A stretch of 64,000 nt of DNA from Tubulanus polymorphus (GCF_964204645.1 NC_134026.1:2914001-2978000), one strand, 5' to 3'. Counted from the first letter of the stretch, positions 47,943 through 62,100 are shown. Notes: generated from the sequence alone by a model not told the origin. Program-made: numbers and translations.

Positions 47943-50900
47943 TTACAACCCGAAGAATTTGACAGATCGATCCATACTGGACGACGCGATAAACGTACTG
48001 TTATCTCCGAATCGGATGCCGGTCGCAGTCGCTGTATGATCATTAAATACCGACAACACGTTCCACTGTTTACACAAATACACGCTGAAAAACAAATAAT
48101 TAGGGATTTAAAAGATTAGGGATTGTACATAAGAGCGGAGTCGCCAGTTTGATACCAATACAGGACTGACACAGGTGTGCATATTTATGGATCACAGCAT
48201 GAATGAAAATCCTCATTGGGGTCATTCATTTATTACGTAGGCATTAGGGGAGGGGGAGGGGTCAGTGCAATTGCGTACTGTAATGCTTAATGTATATGAA
48301 AAAATAGCCGATTTTGCGTACAGAGGGGGAGGGGGAGTTGAAAAATTCAAATTTTATGCGTACGTAATAAATGAATGATCCCATATTTAACAGAAAGCGA
48401 GCATTAAAACTAATCCTCGGAAGAAATATATCCTAGTGATGAGAATTAAACTGAGTGGCTACTTTCATTTCATTTGCTTTTCCCAGACTATTCCCCGACA
48501 TATACCGTATATTGTTTTTACGACTTGACTCGCTCCGAGTCCAATCAATTCAATCCAAACAGTCAAGTAAGTAAGAAATAGATTTGAACTGAATGATTAT
48601 ACACACGATCTAACCAACAAATTTCCCCGACTTCTAGCCCTTTACAAAATTCCCCGACTTTTTGTATAAAAACGTCGTTAAACGCAACAGCGAAACTTTT
48701 GCTATACTTACCGAACATCAGTACCAGCTACAGCTAAGTATGTACCACTTTGATCAAATGCTAGCGATTTCACCTAAAAATAATAGAAATTATAATCATA
48801 TCTATAGTCATGTGATTCGAGGGATGATAGTGAATTGAAAATCGATATGAAATTCGACCACGCTTTTGTATGAAGCTCATTTCAAGACACGAAAACTCAC
48901 CTCATAACGATCATCCATAGCGATAGTTTTGAAGTTCCTCAATTTTCGCAAATCCCACAATTTCACGACTGAATCATCAGCAGCGGTAGCCAGGTAATAA
49001 CCTATAGAAAATAGACATCGTTTGTGTCAATTAATTAGTTGAGGTATGACGTACATGATCTTTGCCCTACCAGGAAATACCAAAATTGACTAACTTATGG
49101 CCAAAAGATCCAAGCAGTTGAAAATGAATAGACCATGAACTTTTTCAGGTGGCCACTTTTGTTGGATCTTTTTATATCTCACATTTCCTTCACCCAGACA
49201 TGTAAGTTGGTTTCCTTAACTTGGTGCACTAAGAATTCAATCAATTAACACAGTCAGATAGATGTACCGGTAGGTAGACGGAAACTGTTTGACTCTACAC
49301 GCAATCTACGGTTACTATCTCAACAGATTTTCCCTGATATTTAGCTTTTTAAAAAATTCACTTAATTTTTTCCAATGATTTCCCACGTAAGTGGCCTCTC
49401 TGGTTATAAACACAAAATACATTAATGTTACTAGACGAAAACAGAGTTAAGCTAGGCCTACATACAGTAACATACCATTCTCAGAGAAAGCAATGCTGCT
49501 GATTGCTCCTGAGTGACCTGGGAAATCAGCCACGTTCGTTCTCTCTTTCAAATCCCAAATCTTAATCACTGAATCTTCTGTACCAGTACCAAAGATAAGA
49601 CCATCAGGATGAAACTGGGCACAGGTCAAAGCTGCCAAAGAGAAGATTAATCATTCTATTAGACAGGGTCATGTTAACAGTCATATGATTCATACAATTA
49701 GCATTATGGCAAAAATGTTTTTGTTAAGACTGCCACGTATTTTACAATATCTACCAGTTATGTGCTGTTGAATACAGGAAAAAATAATTACCACTCTGAG
49801 AGATCGGATCAGCTACTTTAGTTAACACTCTTCCAACTCTTATGTCCGAGAACGCCCAATGCTAGAGAAAATCAAAATCACATCAAAATAAACAATGAAC
49901 ATTCAATCCAATTCAATTCAATCCATTAAGTGTAAGTCAACATAATGATCATCCTAACAACATAAGGGAGTTTGAGTCGACTGAATTGTTTTTCAAAGCT
50001 ATAACTTACTCTGTCCATAGAACTGCTGAGTAAGAAGTCTCCAGTAGCATGTAAACTGATGCCAGTAACTGGACCTTCGTGAGCACGGATTATCTGAGCA
50101 CACTGCGCAGTCTGTATACCCCATACTCTCATCGTACAATCAGGAGAAGCCGTGAAAACAATTTCCTAAAAAAATTCCATGAATTCAAAATAAAACCGAA
50201 AACTTTACAAAGTATATTCGCAAACTGGTTTATAATTGCTGCTGTAGTTTCGTAGACGCATATAAATGGTTAATTACCTCATCGGGATGATAAATAACGC
50301 TGGTGACTTTTTTCTGATGTCCTTTAAGAATTGCAATAACCTGTTCAGTGTCTTTATTGAATACAACAGCCTGTTTATCATTACCACCTAAAATAGAATC
50401 GAATCAGGAGTTTTACGAGATGGTTTTTTCATGTAAAGAAAATCAATTCATGATGAAATATAGTCAAACTGGCTTAATTCAGATCAGTTACATGCGGATA
50501 TTCATCCATATGGAAGCGTGTATATCATTTATGGATCATCTTTACATAAATGTTATGTAAAAATATGATGATGTTTAAACCAGATTTCTGGATGAATTTC
50601 GTTTGTCCCAAACGATCCAAATTAAGTCGGTTCTGTCTACATTCTTTAGATACCTGTCACCAATTTCGATGTATCTCTCAAACACAAATCAAGTGACAAA
50701 ATTCCAGGAACACTGGCGCTGTGCAGACCCTGAAATAAAGTAAATTAAAACAGAATCACAAACTGAGATGGATCTATTCAACAGACTATACATTGTGTTT
50801 TCAGTAGGACGGCTGAATTGACCGGACTGGTCTGACCGACTGAACCAGCTTTGGTAATGCCAGTCTTAACCAAGTTCACCAATGGAACACTGAACTGACA

Positions 50901-53189
50901 CGAGTCATTAGCTCAAACACGCATCGTGTATGAATATTGGATGCTTACAACGTGTGATGCTTGTTGTCTGTATGCCTTGATATCCTCATTCGTGGCGAGG
51001 CCTTCTGGCACAGTTTTACCACGCTAAAACAAACCAAAACAATTCAAATTTACCAACCTTTCAAACAACACATTAATGTATACTTCAAAAGAATTGATTC
51101 TTACCTTCTTTCGTTCTGCTGTGAGTAAAGTGGCCTTATCTTGTAACTAAAAAGACAATAATTCAGTGAGAGATGTGCTATACTTTCATTTATTCTACAA
51201 AGATTAAAACATCAATGCATTGGTAGAAATAATTACGGGAATACTCAATGAATTTACTTACTTTCTGGATAACTTCTTCTGACATGCCAGCCTCTTCCAT
51301 GACTTGGTCAGGTCTTTCAGGAGCTTCAGCACCATAAGCCTAATCAATACAGAATACAATCAATTGCGTGATTTCCTGACCAATGTAACCTGCATACAAA
51401 ATTCAATAGATTGAGTGTATGAGTGAACTTACGGGCTGAGCAATTGGAGCAATACCAGCTTGTGGTTTCAACGTAGCCAAAGCTGAAAAACAGGAGAAAC
51501 ATTCATTAAAGGTAAAAAAAATACAAAAATATATATTACATCGTGCATCTTAAAAATTTGTTCATAGTCAAATTAATAGGTCACTATAATCAATGGAAAT
51601 TATTACCTTCACGAGCGGCTGTGACTTCTTTGTTCAATCGAGCGATAACGCGACAGGCGGCGTCGTGCTGATACAGAGCATGGGATAATTCTGTTTGAAT
51701 AAAACAGAAACATTAATTTACGATGGCTACATCCTCCCAAGAAAAGATGGGAAATATTTGCGCGGTGTCAGAGAATGTGAATTGAGATATATTTGAATAA
51801 TACCTTGTCGAGCTGCTTGAAGTTGATGTCGCAATGTGAAACTGTGTAACATAACAGCATCCTGAAATTGAATATAATCACCGTTTATCAGTACAAAAAC
51901 CTCAACTACAATAAACCTCTCTCAAGATTCAATCAATACGGATGACCTTTTAATTCAGAAACATGTCACAATAATTTTCTGACCTAAACACCATCAAAAA
52001 ATATGTGTGGAGTCAACTATATACGATATTTCTTACCCATTCATCCTGCAAACACTTCAGTATCGCGGGTATACTTGTAGCTGATGGTGGTCTCGGTTTA
52101 ACAACTGGGGGAGCTGAAAGACAAGCATTAATCAGAAATCAGTAATTTGGATGAAGATCTCTTGTCAAATAGTTGTCATTTCTTTGCCGATTAATCAGAG
52201 AATGAATATCATCTATCCAAACACGAGGTAAAACTGATAATGGAATCAATCTTCCTCCAAAAATCATGAGAACACCAAAATCTAGCTACAACAACTTGGA
52301 ATATACAACGAATAGGATAAGTACAGGCTCTCCTCATCAGAGAGCATCATCGCAGACCCCTTACAACTGGATGATGATCTCAAAATTAGAGATATTCAAT
52401 TGACCGGTCATCCTTATTAATATGGATGACCCCAATCGACACTTACTTTTGACATCAATGAGCATATCGACTGACAACTTCTCTCCATTCATCGGATCGA
52501 CGCCATTTTCGTTGACGTATTTCTCGATCAAGCGTTTCTCGTAAATAGATCCAGATACCGGTGAAATGACTGGGTGCTCGGGAGTCTCATTACTTACTGT
52601 AAAATAGACAAAAAGATCTAGATCATTGTCGATAATTATCAAATATATCTGGTTCCTAATAATTATCTAACACCAATACTAAAGTAAAAATGCCTTCAGC
52701 AGAGATAGATCAATCATCATCTTTGGAATAAGCACTCAGCAGAGAAATAAAGAGACTGATAAATTTTGTGCATCATCGACTTAAAGAGGCAATTCAATGG
52801 CTTTCGAGGCCTTACTTAAATTTACCCATTCCATGACTTTCAATGACCACAATGAACCCTGTGCACACATGTTGCTCTTAATTCTGACCAAAAAAGGATC
52901 TTAATAAGAATCATCAGAATGTATCAATAAACAAGATACGGCTAAATAATATCGACATCGTTCAAAAGCGCAGCAATAAAGTTCATTGTTGATTTGAATT
53001 GATCATAAAAATCCTATCCACAAAATGACGAATTAAAATAGGAAGCAATCACGTAACTCATCAGAAAACCATTTCTAAAGATTTGGGGGAAAACTTATTA
53101 TTATAAATCGTTGAGACACACTTCAATTATGCGGACAAACAAGAGCAATTCCATATAATATATTACTCACTCGCACAAACAAGCGCCAT
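47943..53189 (-). CDS. PRPF19: Pre-mRNA-processing factor 19 (U-box ubiquitin ligase)
   Basis: PRPF19 is the E3 ligase core of the NineTeen complex; it acts in spliceosome activation and DNA repair. Seventeen exons close in phase to 501 aa (human 504): 53189-53171, 52596-52447, 52113-52037, 51861-51804, 51690-51607, 51482-51433, 51339-51262, 51146-51105, 51023-50949, 50729-50654, 50387-50278, 50165-50010, 49861-49792, 49631-49476, 49001-48901, 48773-48712, 48084-47943. Residues ~1-56 are the U-box ([30 protein letters not shown]). Next comes the tetramerising coiled coil ([32 protein letters not shown]), then a WD40 propeller ([56 protein letters not shown]) ending [10 protein letters not shown]. 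Introns carry three miniature repeats. It is head to head with PBDC1. Confidence 0.97.
48218..48382. mobile_element. MITE with GGGTCATTCATTTATTACGTA ends
   Basis: A 165-bp element in the last PRPF19 intron. The left end gggtcattcatttattacgt and the right end acgtaataaatgaatgatcc are nearly perfect inverted repeats. G-rich runs lie just inside both ends (gggagggggagggg, gagggggagggggag). These termini resemble those of PIF/Harbinger- or ISL2EU-type non-autonomous elements; the superfamily is from memory. Confidence 0.75.
48455..48670. repeat. Diverged copy of the GTGGCCACTT repeat family
   Basis: In the last PRPF19 intron. It shares gtggctacttt, aatttccccgac and gatttgaactga-type words with the elements at 25.79 and 49.15 kb, in the minus orientation. 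Its ends are blurred. Confidence 0.45.
49150..49396. mobile_element. TIR element in a PRPF19 intron
   Basis: It starts ggtggccactttt and ends aagtggcctc. Internal words match the 25.79-kb element in reverse orientation (cggaaactgtttgactctac, attgtgt-like segments, attttccctgat). It sits wholly inside the intron between exons 49631-49476 and 49001-48901. Confidence 0.6.
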
Positions 53190-53506
53190 GATGATGCCGA
53201 CAATGTACGGAACATGGGGCTTCAGAGGGCAGCACTAGCTGGATGCAAGCGCAAAGCCTAAAAAAGAGAAAGCCGTAGCTAATGTTTTATATTCACAACG
53301 ATTTCTTTCTTATTTGTTATTCCATTTGTTAAGAACAACGTTATATGTTTACTTGGTCTAAACTCTGCGCACAGTTTCGTATTATTGTTTTATGGGAATT
53401 GAACAGAGGGCAGCACTGGCTGGAGTTGAGTGATTCTTCGCGCACGTGTGTTTTCGGTGTCTCGGTTGAGCGAATTTCTGTCGTTTTGAGTAACTAACTG
53501 AACGTG
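53190..53506. promoter_or_regulatory. Bidirectional promoter of PRPF19 and PBDC1
   Basis: Only 317 bp separate the two start codons, and the genes diverge. The interval contains AGAGGGCAGCACT twice in the plus orientation (53224-53236 and 53405-53417), one near each start, followed by agctgga or ggctgga. The word fits the CTCF core (AGRKGGCRSY). No TATA box is obvious, as expected for housekeeping genes. The same word occurs upstream of the LRR gene. Confidence 0.7.
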
Positions 53507-54401
53507 ATGGCTGATATTATCCCTTCATCAAACGCCAAGGATTATATAAACGATGTATGTATTTAAGTATACTAGTTCCCCTCATAATTATTGTCGGTTT
53601 TCCGGGTGTTTCCAAATTTTTCTTAACCCGGAAGTAAAATTATAAGTAAACACTGAAAAATTCAATTTACTTTATTATTGTGTTGTTGCATGTTTGTGAA
53701 TTGATTATTTTCAGGAAGGCATCGAAATACAATGGGCTATGAAAACATTAAATCATGCCGATGTCTATTTCAATGTAAGTGAAATTACTTGCCATTTTGC
53801 AGAAATTTGAGACGATCACAAATTTATTATTTCCTCCTGTTCTGTTTAGCTCATCTGCGCTGTAGCAGATACAAAGATATTGACACTTACCAAAATGGAT
53901 GATGAAATTTACACAAAATTCCGCGAACAATTTAAGGACCTAAAAGTTGACAACATCAACGTTGATTTATTGAAATCAGCAGAAGGAAAAGAAGTAGGTT
54001 TTGTATTTCTAGAATTCTATAAAATCGTCATTTTGTAGCCTCCAAGTACCTTATAGATAGATATTTTGGGTCTTTGCATTTTTCAGAAATGGAGACCCTA
54101 TTGCGAGGACTTCAAGGACAGACTTGAAGACTACAATTTCGGAACTTTGTTAAGAATCGACTGTACGAAAAAACATGACGATGCAAATACCGTAATAGGT
54201 AATTATACTTTCTTGTTTCCGCAAGAAATCTGATGAATAATTTAAAAGAATTTGAAATTTGATTTGTTACGATTATTCTATTTTTCAGTTCCGAGAGTTC
54301 AGTTCCTGGCGATAGAGATTGCTCGTAATCGTGAAGGATTTAATGCCGTTCTGAAAGATAAATTCCGCGGACCTGAGAAAGATCAAAATGAAAAGTCGTA
54401 G
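53507..54401 (+). CDS. PBDC1: PBDC1 homologue
   Basis: Five exons (53507-53554, 53715-53774, 53850-53993, 54087-54198, 54289-54401) give 158 aa. The family core is clear: EIQWAMKTLNHADVYFNLI, LTKMDDEIYTKFREQFKDL, KEKWRPYCEDFKDRLEDYNF, GTLLRIDCTK, then PRVQFLAIEIARNREGFN. PBDC1 (polysaccharide biosynthesis domain containing 1, human CXorf26) is a small conserved soluble protein; yeast and human work links it to protein homeostasis, but its biochemical role is not settled. The long acidic tail of the human protein is missing here, so the protein is the bare domain plus a short charged end. The gene shares a promoter with PRPF19. Confidence 0.93.
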
Positions 54402-54777
54402 CATGACATCAACATGCAGCAAAGGACTATGCTACTTCAAAGAACTGATAGAAATAAATATATTTTGCGGCTTCAGGATATTTTTCAAATACAGTGGATT
54501 ACCTTGACACAACTTCAGGGGACAAGAAAATATGTTCCTTGATCAGTTAATTATGTCCAGTATTTGGAAGAAAGTTCTAGGTTTATAATAATTGATAAAT
54601 CGTTATATCCTAGGTCGCTATATCACTGTTTCGTTGTTACCAGTCTTTCTAACTGTTGCGTATTATATTCAAATTTTTGCTATCCCTGATAGATAGTACA
54701 CTAGCTTCATGCTTCAAGTCGCATGTATTTGAAACAAACATTTTGAAATCTAAGATGGTGCATTGTAAATTTTGTAG

Positions 54778-54783
54778 AATAAA
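54778..54783 (+). terminator. Polyadenylation signal of PBDC1
   Basis: AATAAA (within gaataaagaaat), about 380 bases past the PBDC1 stop and before the convergent LRR gene. Another AATAAA near 54455 is closer and may be used instead. Confidence 0.45.
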
Positions 54784-55507
54784 GAAATATGAAATATGAT
54801 TCATCTTCTTAAGTGTCTAAATGGATTGAAACCAGGGCCATACCTAGCATTTGAATTTGGGGCAGGCGGGCAGAGACCAGAAAAAGGGGCGGTTCTGTAG
54901 AATATAACATTAATATTTGCAAAAAGTGCACATATCCAAAATTGCCGCTGCTACGGCTCTGCAGACAAAAGTTTTGAAAATGAAATAACCACAAAATACC
55001 CGCTGGAATCTATAACCAATAATCAAACAATTTTATACATTTTGTTGAGTTCATTTGAATTTTATTTCGTACATTACCTTGTAATCTACACAAGTGGTTA
55101 ACTAATTCGTTGCATTATTTCATGTAGAATCAACAGTTTCGTAAAATTTAAAAGCTTAAACAAAATAATATATGAAATACGTAATAATATATTCAAACCA
55201 ATATCCAAAATCTTTTAAAAAAAGGCCACTCGAGAGAATTTGGATACCATGATAAATCTTTAAACATTAATGATAAAATCCTAAAATCAGAGCACAGTCA
55301 TCATAGTGATTGGAACAATTATCATCTCGACAACTCATCCAAATGGTGACTTGCATTTAGAAAATTGAAACTCAAAAATAGAGACAACTGAATTGAGTTA
55401 TATTTACCACAAAGTTATACTAGACAGCATGAAAGCACCTAATTTACATTGGAAAAAAATAAAATCTCTTTAAAATCCTCTCCCAACGCGGGATAACACG
55501 TCCATAT

Positions 55508-58500
55508 TCACAGTAAGTCTGCGCGACAAAATTCTCCAGTGTCAAGATTTTTAGCCATTAATTGATTAGGAGCAGCGTTTGGCACCTGATGACTGATGTA
55601 TACGCGAGGAATACAGCAATCCTACAATGAAAATCAAACAACAAATTGAGACCACACAACATTTCATTGGAGTAATGGCAAGTGAAAGAAGCCCTCGGAA
55701 AATCTTTACACTTACCGTCAAATAACGCAGCGCAACTGGTGAAACTAGAGAGCAACCACTGACATAAATAGAATCCAGATAATGACAGCTATTCGCCAGG
55801 GCAAATATACATTTATCAGTTAAGCTATGAATGCCGGAAATTACAATTTTTTGGATTGGACAATTACGAGCCAATAGACATATTGCTTTGTCTGTGACCT
55901 GGAAAAAAAACATTCAGAAATTGTCCTATCGTTTATATGAAGCATGAGGAAATGTTAGAATGTTTTTCTTTCACTGTGAGAAAATATGGGCTTAGAGATG
56001 GTTCATACCTGTTTGCAACCTTTCAGCCCAATATCGATCAGTTTAGGACAGTTTTCCGCAATCATAAGTATGAGTTCTTCAGTGACATCAGTCAATCCGG
56101 AAATACTCAGTTTCTCGATATTGTGACAATTCTGAGCAATTGTAAATAACACATCTATACTGAACTGAAATACAGTAAAACCTAACCATGATATTGATAC
56201 GAACCAAGAATCACTACTGCAGACGATACTACCTGATATCTCTAATCGTAGTTGTTTTCACAAAACGATGAGGGTTTAATTGACATCAAAAATAACAGTT
56301 TACCAGATAATCGAAAATGAACTAGAAATTAATCTAATTTTGAGGGTGTTTTGAATAGTAGACCTGTTAAAGAATAGAAAGTACTCTCAAATACTGGTCA
56401 TAGTCAGGTCTGCTTCTCTATGATGATAGTGTTTAGAGTGTATAAAGTTAAGAATTTATTTTTTGGGAGCATTCCTCTCTTCGGATATTCTAGTCAAAAT
56501 TTTAAATAACACTGTTCAAAATGCACACGCTTATTGAAATATGCTCACTACTTGAACAACTGGGGCTGGAAAAGTTACCTGGCGACAGCTTAACTGTAAA
56601 CTATTGATATTTGCGGCACGTTCAGCGTCCTGAAACATTGGTAATAATGTCGTTCCAGTTGCAGCCATTACGTGATGAATCGCTAACTGTTCGAGACTCG
56701 TGCAGTATTTACTGACGCTCTTTAACGCTTCATCCGTAAGGTCCATACATCCGCTCAGATCAAGACACGTTAAATCTTGACCAATCTCTTTCAGAATCTA
56801 TAAAACAATCGGTAAAATAATCCGGCATAAAAGAAAATATCAACTGTAAAGTATGAGCAAATATCCACTTATCGCGGTAGTCCCGGCCCAAAAACAATCT
56901 TTTTCACTGTGAAAATTGGTCAATTGAGTTTTATATTTTGTCAATTGGGCATTATATGAGTTAGTAGAACACGAAGTCAGAAAATTGCTTTGAAAATTTT
57001 CTGACCGAAGTCTACAGCATATTGTTTCAATATTAATCTACCTCCTTCATTGTTTTTTCATTTAGAGCAGTTACACCACATAATCTCAGTGTTTTCAGTT
57101 TTGTCAAACGTTTCAGAGAGTCGATTAGTAATTCCGGATCTTCCAGCAGTAAACCACAGAATGACAGCGATGATACGGACATCGGTATCATTTTCAATAC
57201 GTTACAACTGGGACTTTTTTGCAGAAGAGAACAGTACGATATATCTAAGAATTCCAACTTCGTACATCTTTGAAACAACTGAAAGTAAAGATCAATGAAA
57301 GTGACAAGAGCAAGAAATTTGACAGCACTTGAAAAGATTGATATCATGAACAGGTTGTGATAGCATTTTACTTTCAATGAACAAAACCACAATACGATAA
57401 TCTCAAGGATACAGGAACTAAATGCGTGTGATTTATCGATGACATACAGCACCTTTTCCATACTTTCATGGGTGACTCTGTTACATCCTAACATCTCCAA
57501 GTACTTCAAATTGTGACAGTGTTCAGCAATAGCTGACAAACTCTCATCATTCACGCAGTGCAGGTTTGTTACATGAATACTTTCCTACAATAGAAACCAC
57601 AACATTTTATTAAGAAGGCTTTTATTTTTCCAACTGTAAAAGGATGGCCTCTATAAGTAGATAGTTCGCCTGTCTGTGAAACAGTTAACCTACACGCAAA
57701 ACAGTATGCATCCCCATACAATGACTTTTACTTAGTGAAAGAAGAATCGTAGATTTTCTGCATATTTTACTTCACCTGTCAATTTCTGGTAATGAAGTGA
57801 TGAATACTCACCAACCTGCTATTTAGCGTCATTGCTATAGATGTGAAGACAGAATTATTGAGTTTATTGCAGCCGATTATATTCAAATGACAAATACTCG
57901 GATTGTTGAACACTACATTTTTCACAGCTGAAGTAAATCAAATCTGATCATTAAATGCTATCGAAGGACATGGTCAAGTAATTGTTTGGTTACCAAAGAA
58001 ATTCCAAGTTCAAGGGATCAATGAAAAATCAAAGCAGCTTTGAGAATAAGAAACATCCCTTGCAGCAGACTGAATACCAGACAATCTTAAGGATTATCCA
58101 TATTTAACAATAGCTAGATCTAAGGATACGAATTGGCCATCACTATTACTTACAGCTATACAACTATATGAATTACTTGCTATAGAGGATTTGATGAAAA
58201 TTAAACATACCATCAGAAGACACATTGTTACAGCCTCGTAAATCAAGTAACTTTAAATGTTGTGATTTCAGTTCATTTAATCCTCTATTCGTTAAAGATG
58301 GTAATTTCCTCAGTTCAACGGATACAAGTTCATCTTGATTCAGCGTCACGGAGAGTATTCCAGAATCTATTCAAACACAAAAACTAATTGAGTATGACAT
58401 TAAAAGCAAATATCAGGCCTGGCTACTACCATAGCTGGTACTAACTTAAACCAACGGGTACATTTCTTTTTTAATCTTAAAATACGGATTGACCTTGTTA

Positions 58501-59162
58501 TGATTTGGTGTCCCTTACAAACCCACCACACCTGCCCGGAGCGAAACAGGGACCTATAGGCAGGTTAGAAAAGAAAATTTTAAGTAATAACAAATTTAAC
58601 CTAGGCCTACATGTACAACGAAATGTAATGTAACGAAGTGTAATGTTTCTGGATAATTTTTCCTTCTGAATCAAAGATGAGCAGAACTTAATTTCTTTGG
58701 GGGGAGAGGGGGCTTCGAACAACCATCCACGCTACGAGCCTGGCCCATCATAAAGCCTTTAAGCTATGAGGCGATAAGTAATTTAGTTGAATCATTTCAA
58801 CCATAAATTTCATAACTCAGAAAATGAAGCCATCATCTCTAGAATATGTACAGTAGCTTACCGGTGACTTGTTCACAACGATGAATCATCAACGATGTCA
58901 ATTTGCAGCCACTGTTGCTTAAATGCTTCAATAATGTATCCGTCACTTGATGACATTTATAGAATTTCACTCTTTTCAAATTCGACGAAAACAAATTGTA
59001 CGTCACATTCGGTAGATAGTCGCTCGTCAACATGTCATGAGATACGAGTCTTTCGAGAAGAATCTCTTTATGAATCGGAGCCAGGTAACGTCCAGCCCGG
59101 TTTAAGCGATTCAAATTGCCGGCAATACAATTCAGACATAGTTCCGTTAAAGCCAACACCAT
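55508..59162 (-). CDS. LRR protein with possible BC box (ZYG11-like plan)
   Basis: Nine exons (59162-58862, 58366-58211, 57927-57812, 57584-57453, 57278-57042, 56797-56549, 56164-56009, 55898-55716, 55621-55508) close in phase to 547 aa. The body is a run of cysteine-containing leucine-rich repeats of the AMN1/FBXL type (LKYLEMLGCNRVTHESM, LTCLDLSGCMDLTDEAL, LIDIGLKGCKQVTDKAI). The start MVLALTELCLNCIAGNL fits the elongin BC-box pattern L-x3-C-x3-hydrophobic and resembles the opening of ZYG11 proteins; no F-box was seen. By analogy it could be a substrate receptor of a CUL2 ubiquitin ligase. ZYG11 also has ARM repeats, which are absent here, so this is not a clear ZYG11 orthologue. The exon 6 donor could be three bases earlier. 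Confidence 0.78.
58506..58560. repeat. Dispersed repeat shared with 13.8 kb
   Basis: ggtgtcccttacaaacccac followed by cacacctgcccggagcga matches 13815-13860 with a few changes. It lies in the first intron of the LRR gene. Confidence 0.6.
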
Positions 59163-62100
59163 GATAAATGATTAACTGCAATTGATAGAATTTACAAATT
59201 TAGTTACCATACCGATCATAAATAGTAGGCCTATATTTAGTCGAGACTTCCTCCTGCTAATTACTAATAGATGCAGTGGTGCTGTTCAGTAATGCATCAG
59301 TATAGGAGCCAGGCGGCTATCAGTTCTTCCAGGCTCTGGAAGTGGAATGGAAACTGGGAAAGCTCTCAAAATTTCGTAACTCACTGGTCTGGTGTGGTAA
59401 TATTTGACAGTTTGACTTAGGCCTACGACTACGTGTTGACTTACACATGCCTATTTATTACTTACACATGCGTCACCCAGCTTCACTTCCCACCATTTAG
59501 TTGCGATCCCTGTGATATTTATTTATAGGGGATTTCTTAAGTGTAAAAATAGAACGTTGAATCATTCTACCATATTCAACGGGAAGTGCTGCCCTCTATG
59601 AATGAATATGAAAACTAATCAATTTTATACAATTTAGATTCGTACCCCGTTAATCCATTCTATTTCAAAGGTCTCTAGTTTATGACGTATGGCAGTAATT
59701 GCTAATCATCCAGTCAAAACGGTTACTTAAACCTAAATTGGCTACATGTAAACCTTACTTGACCCAAGTTTCATGGATCAGTAACGCTGAACTTCGATTA
59801 AACTCTATAACAGATATTTTGAATATGACCCCATATGGCTTAATCAAAGCTGGGCATTTAATTACAATTCATACCAGTACTTAAAGTTTTTAAATGTTCC
59901 TTTATGTATAGTCCTCAAGTGTACTTTCGTACAGGTTACAATATGACATCAGTAAGAGATCAGCGACAGAGATCCGATTGGACACAAAATATACAAAGAA
60001 AACTAAATCTCATCATATACATTGTTAAAAATTTATTTCATATAGTAAAACTAACAATTAGAGGAAAAGCACACACATTTCACTAACTAGTGTTAGTCTC
60101 TTTTTCTTTTTATTACTTCTCTGCAGTTTTTCAAATAGACTGAAGAATCTTCTCTTCACGGTTAAGAAACTCCATTTTGAGAGTTCATTCACCTAGCACA
60201 TTATATCCAGCTTAACGCCTTCAGTCTATACGCCCTTATAACCGGTTAACTCTTTCTGATTTAAATGCCCCCTAATTGTAGTACATATTTAGCACAAAAT
60301 TTTCCATCATGCTTGGTCATGAATCAAACGTATTCCTCCGATGAAATCCGATCGCAGAAAAATTGTCAACACATTTCCTATTTACTTAATGTTGAATCAA
60401 AAAGGTTGACTTTTAAAAGTAAAATGATTTTTTTGTGGTCAAATTTCATCGAAAGTCATTTCCACAATGAAACCCAGTTCGACTACACAATTTATGGAAA
60501 AATTTACATTCAATAGTTTCCTATAGTTCTTGTTATATCTTGTACCTTATTTTACAATACAATACACGCGCCGGTATACTGGTACTTCTGATTGAATGAA
60601 CTTCATCTGACATAACCAATAATACATCGTACAAGGCTCTTTATACAAGTGTCTACTATTTGTAATAGGAGATTAATCAAAATATTGACATAAACTTTAC
60701 TGTACATCCCAATGATATTGAAAACAGACACATGTTTTCCAAGAAAGCACTTTTAATGGAACTAAACATTTTCAACGCTGCTGTTGTTGTTTTCTCCAAT
60801 CGATATTGAATGGACATCTTGAATGAGTCAGATTTAGGCCAATTCAATCAAAAAACCGAACTAACAAATTGTATAGAGCAACCTTGACACGATTTATCAA
60901 TCTTATTCTCTTCTTCCGTATGCATAGAATGATTACCAAGATGTTATTGTAACCATGGAAGCAATTTTAACTATTCAGATGTTGTTGATTGCTGCCATTT
61001 AAATGTTGGACATGATCACCACCGTTATCATTCATTATTCATAGATGTTATACAAAATTACACATATATTTCTCTTATTTTTAAATATTTAACAACAATT
61101 TCTTACGCAATAGTAAGTGATCACAAAAATACATACCATACACAATGTTTTTACGTTAATTTCATAGTGTCAAGGTCAGGGGATTTATCACGCCTGAAGC
61201 CTTTCAGAATTAAAGGCCGTCACTAAAATGTACAACACCTACGATTACGATGTATTGTCGGTTTAAAAGTTTTCTTGTCTTTCTCGTAGTTCTTTTAGTT
61301 GGAAAATTTCCACGCCACGTGTAGTATGAATTTAAGCACTTAGCTACTGAACAGAAGATAACAGGAAATCAGAAATCTGTCTGGCTAAAATAAAGTGCAA
61401 GAAGTTACCGCTTCCAGGGTATACCTAGAAAGCACATTAATAACCTTGAGATGGCAGAATAGAACTCTTCATTTCCCCGAGTTCAACTTGGTTATGGAAA
61501 CGCACAAAAAAATCCTCAGTGAACTCTTTCCGCGGAGAGTTGCACGAACGTCATCTTACACAATGAGCACATTTGAAAATTACTGGCATAAAGATTACTG
61601 GTTAAAATCGTCATTACATAAAAGTTCATTGCCATGCTGACAGAAGCATGCATCCAAACACACGTGGCACAATCATTGTCAGCTGTATTATTTCATATCA
61701 ACCAACCCTACAGTATAGATTACAATAGAATCATCTGTGTCATGAGTTTTAACAATTCCCGAAGATTAAGCTGTTTCAATGTGAATTGTAGAAGCTTGCT
61801 CGAATAAAATAATGTGTTTACTAGAATTCCCTGATAATTTATGTTATATATTCGGGACATCATCCCTTACGCAGAGGGAATATTAATGTTCATTCATATT
61901 CCACTAGAGAGGTTTAAACCTACTCTAATCGTCAAAGTGAAAAAGAATGTTAATGAGCCGCATTAAAATTACATTTCAGAGGTTATTATACGCTCCATGT
62001 TATGTTTTGAATCATGGAGTACAAAAAAAAAAATACGAAATAAAGCGAAATAAATGAAACATTTCGTAGAAAAATCTTTCAAATTACATCGTCAATGCCA

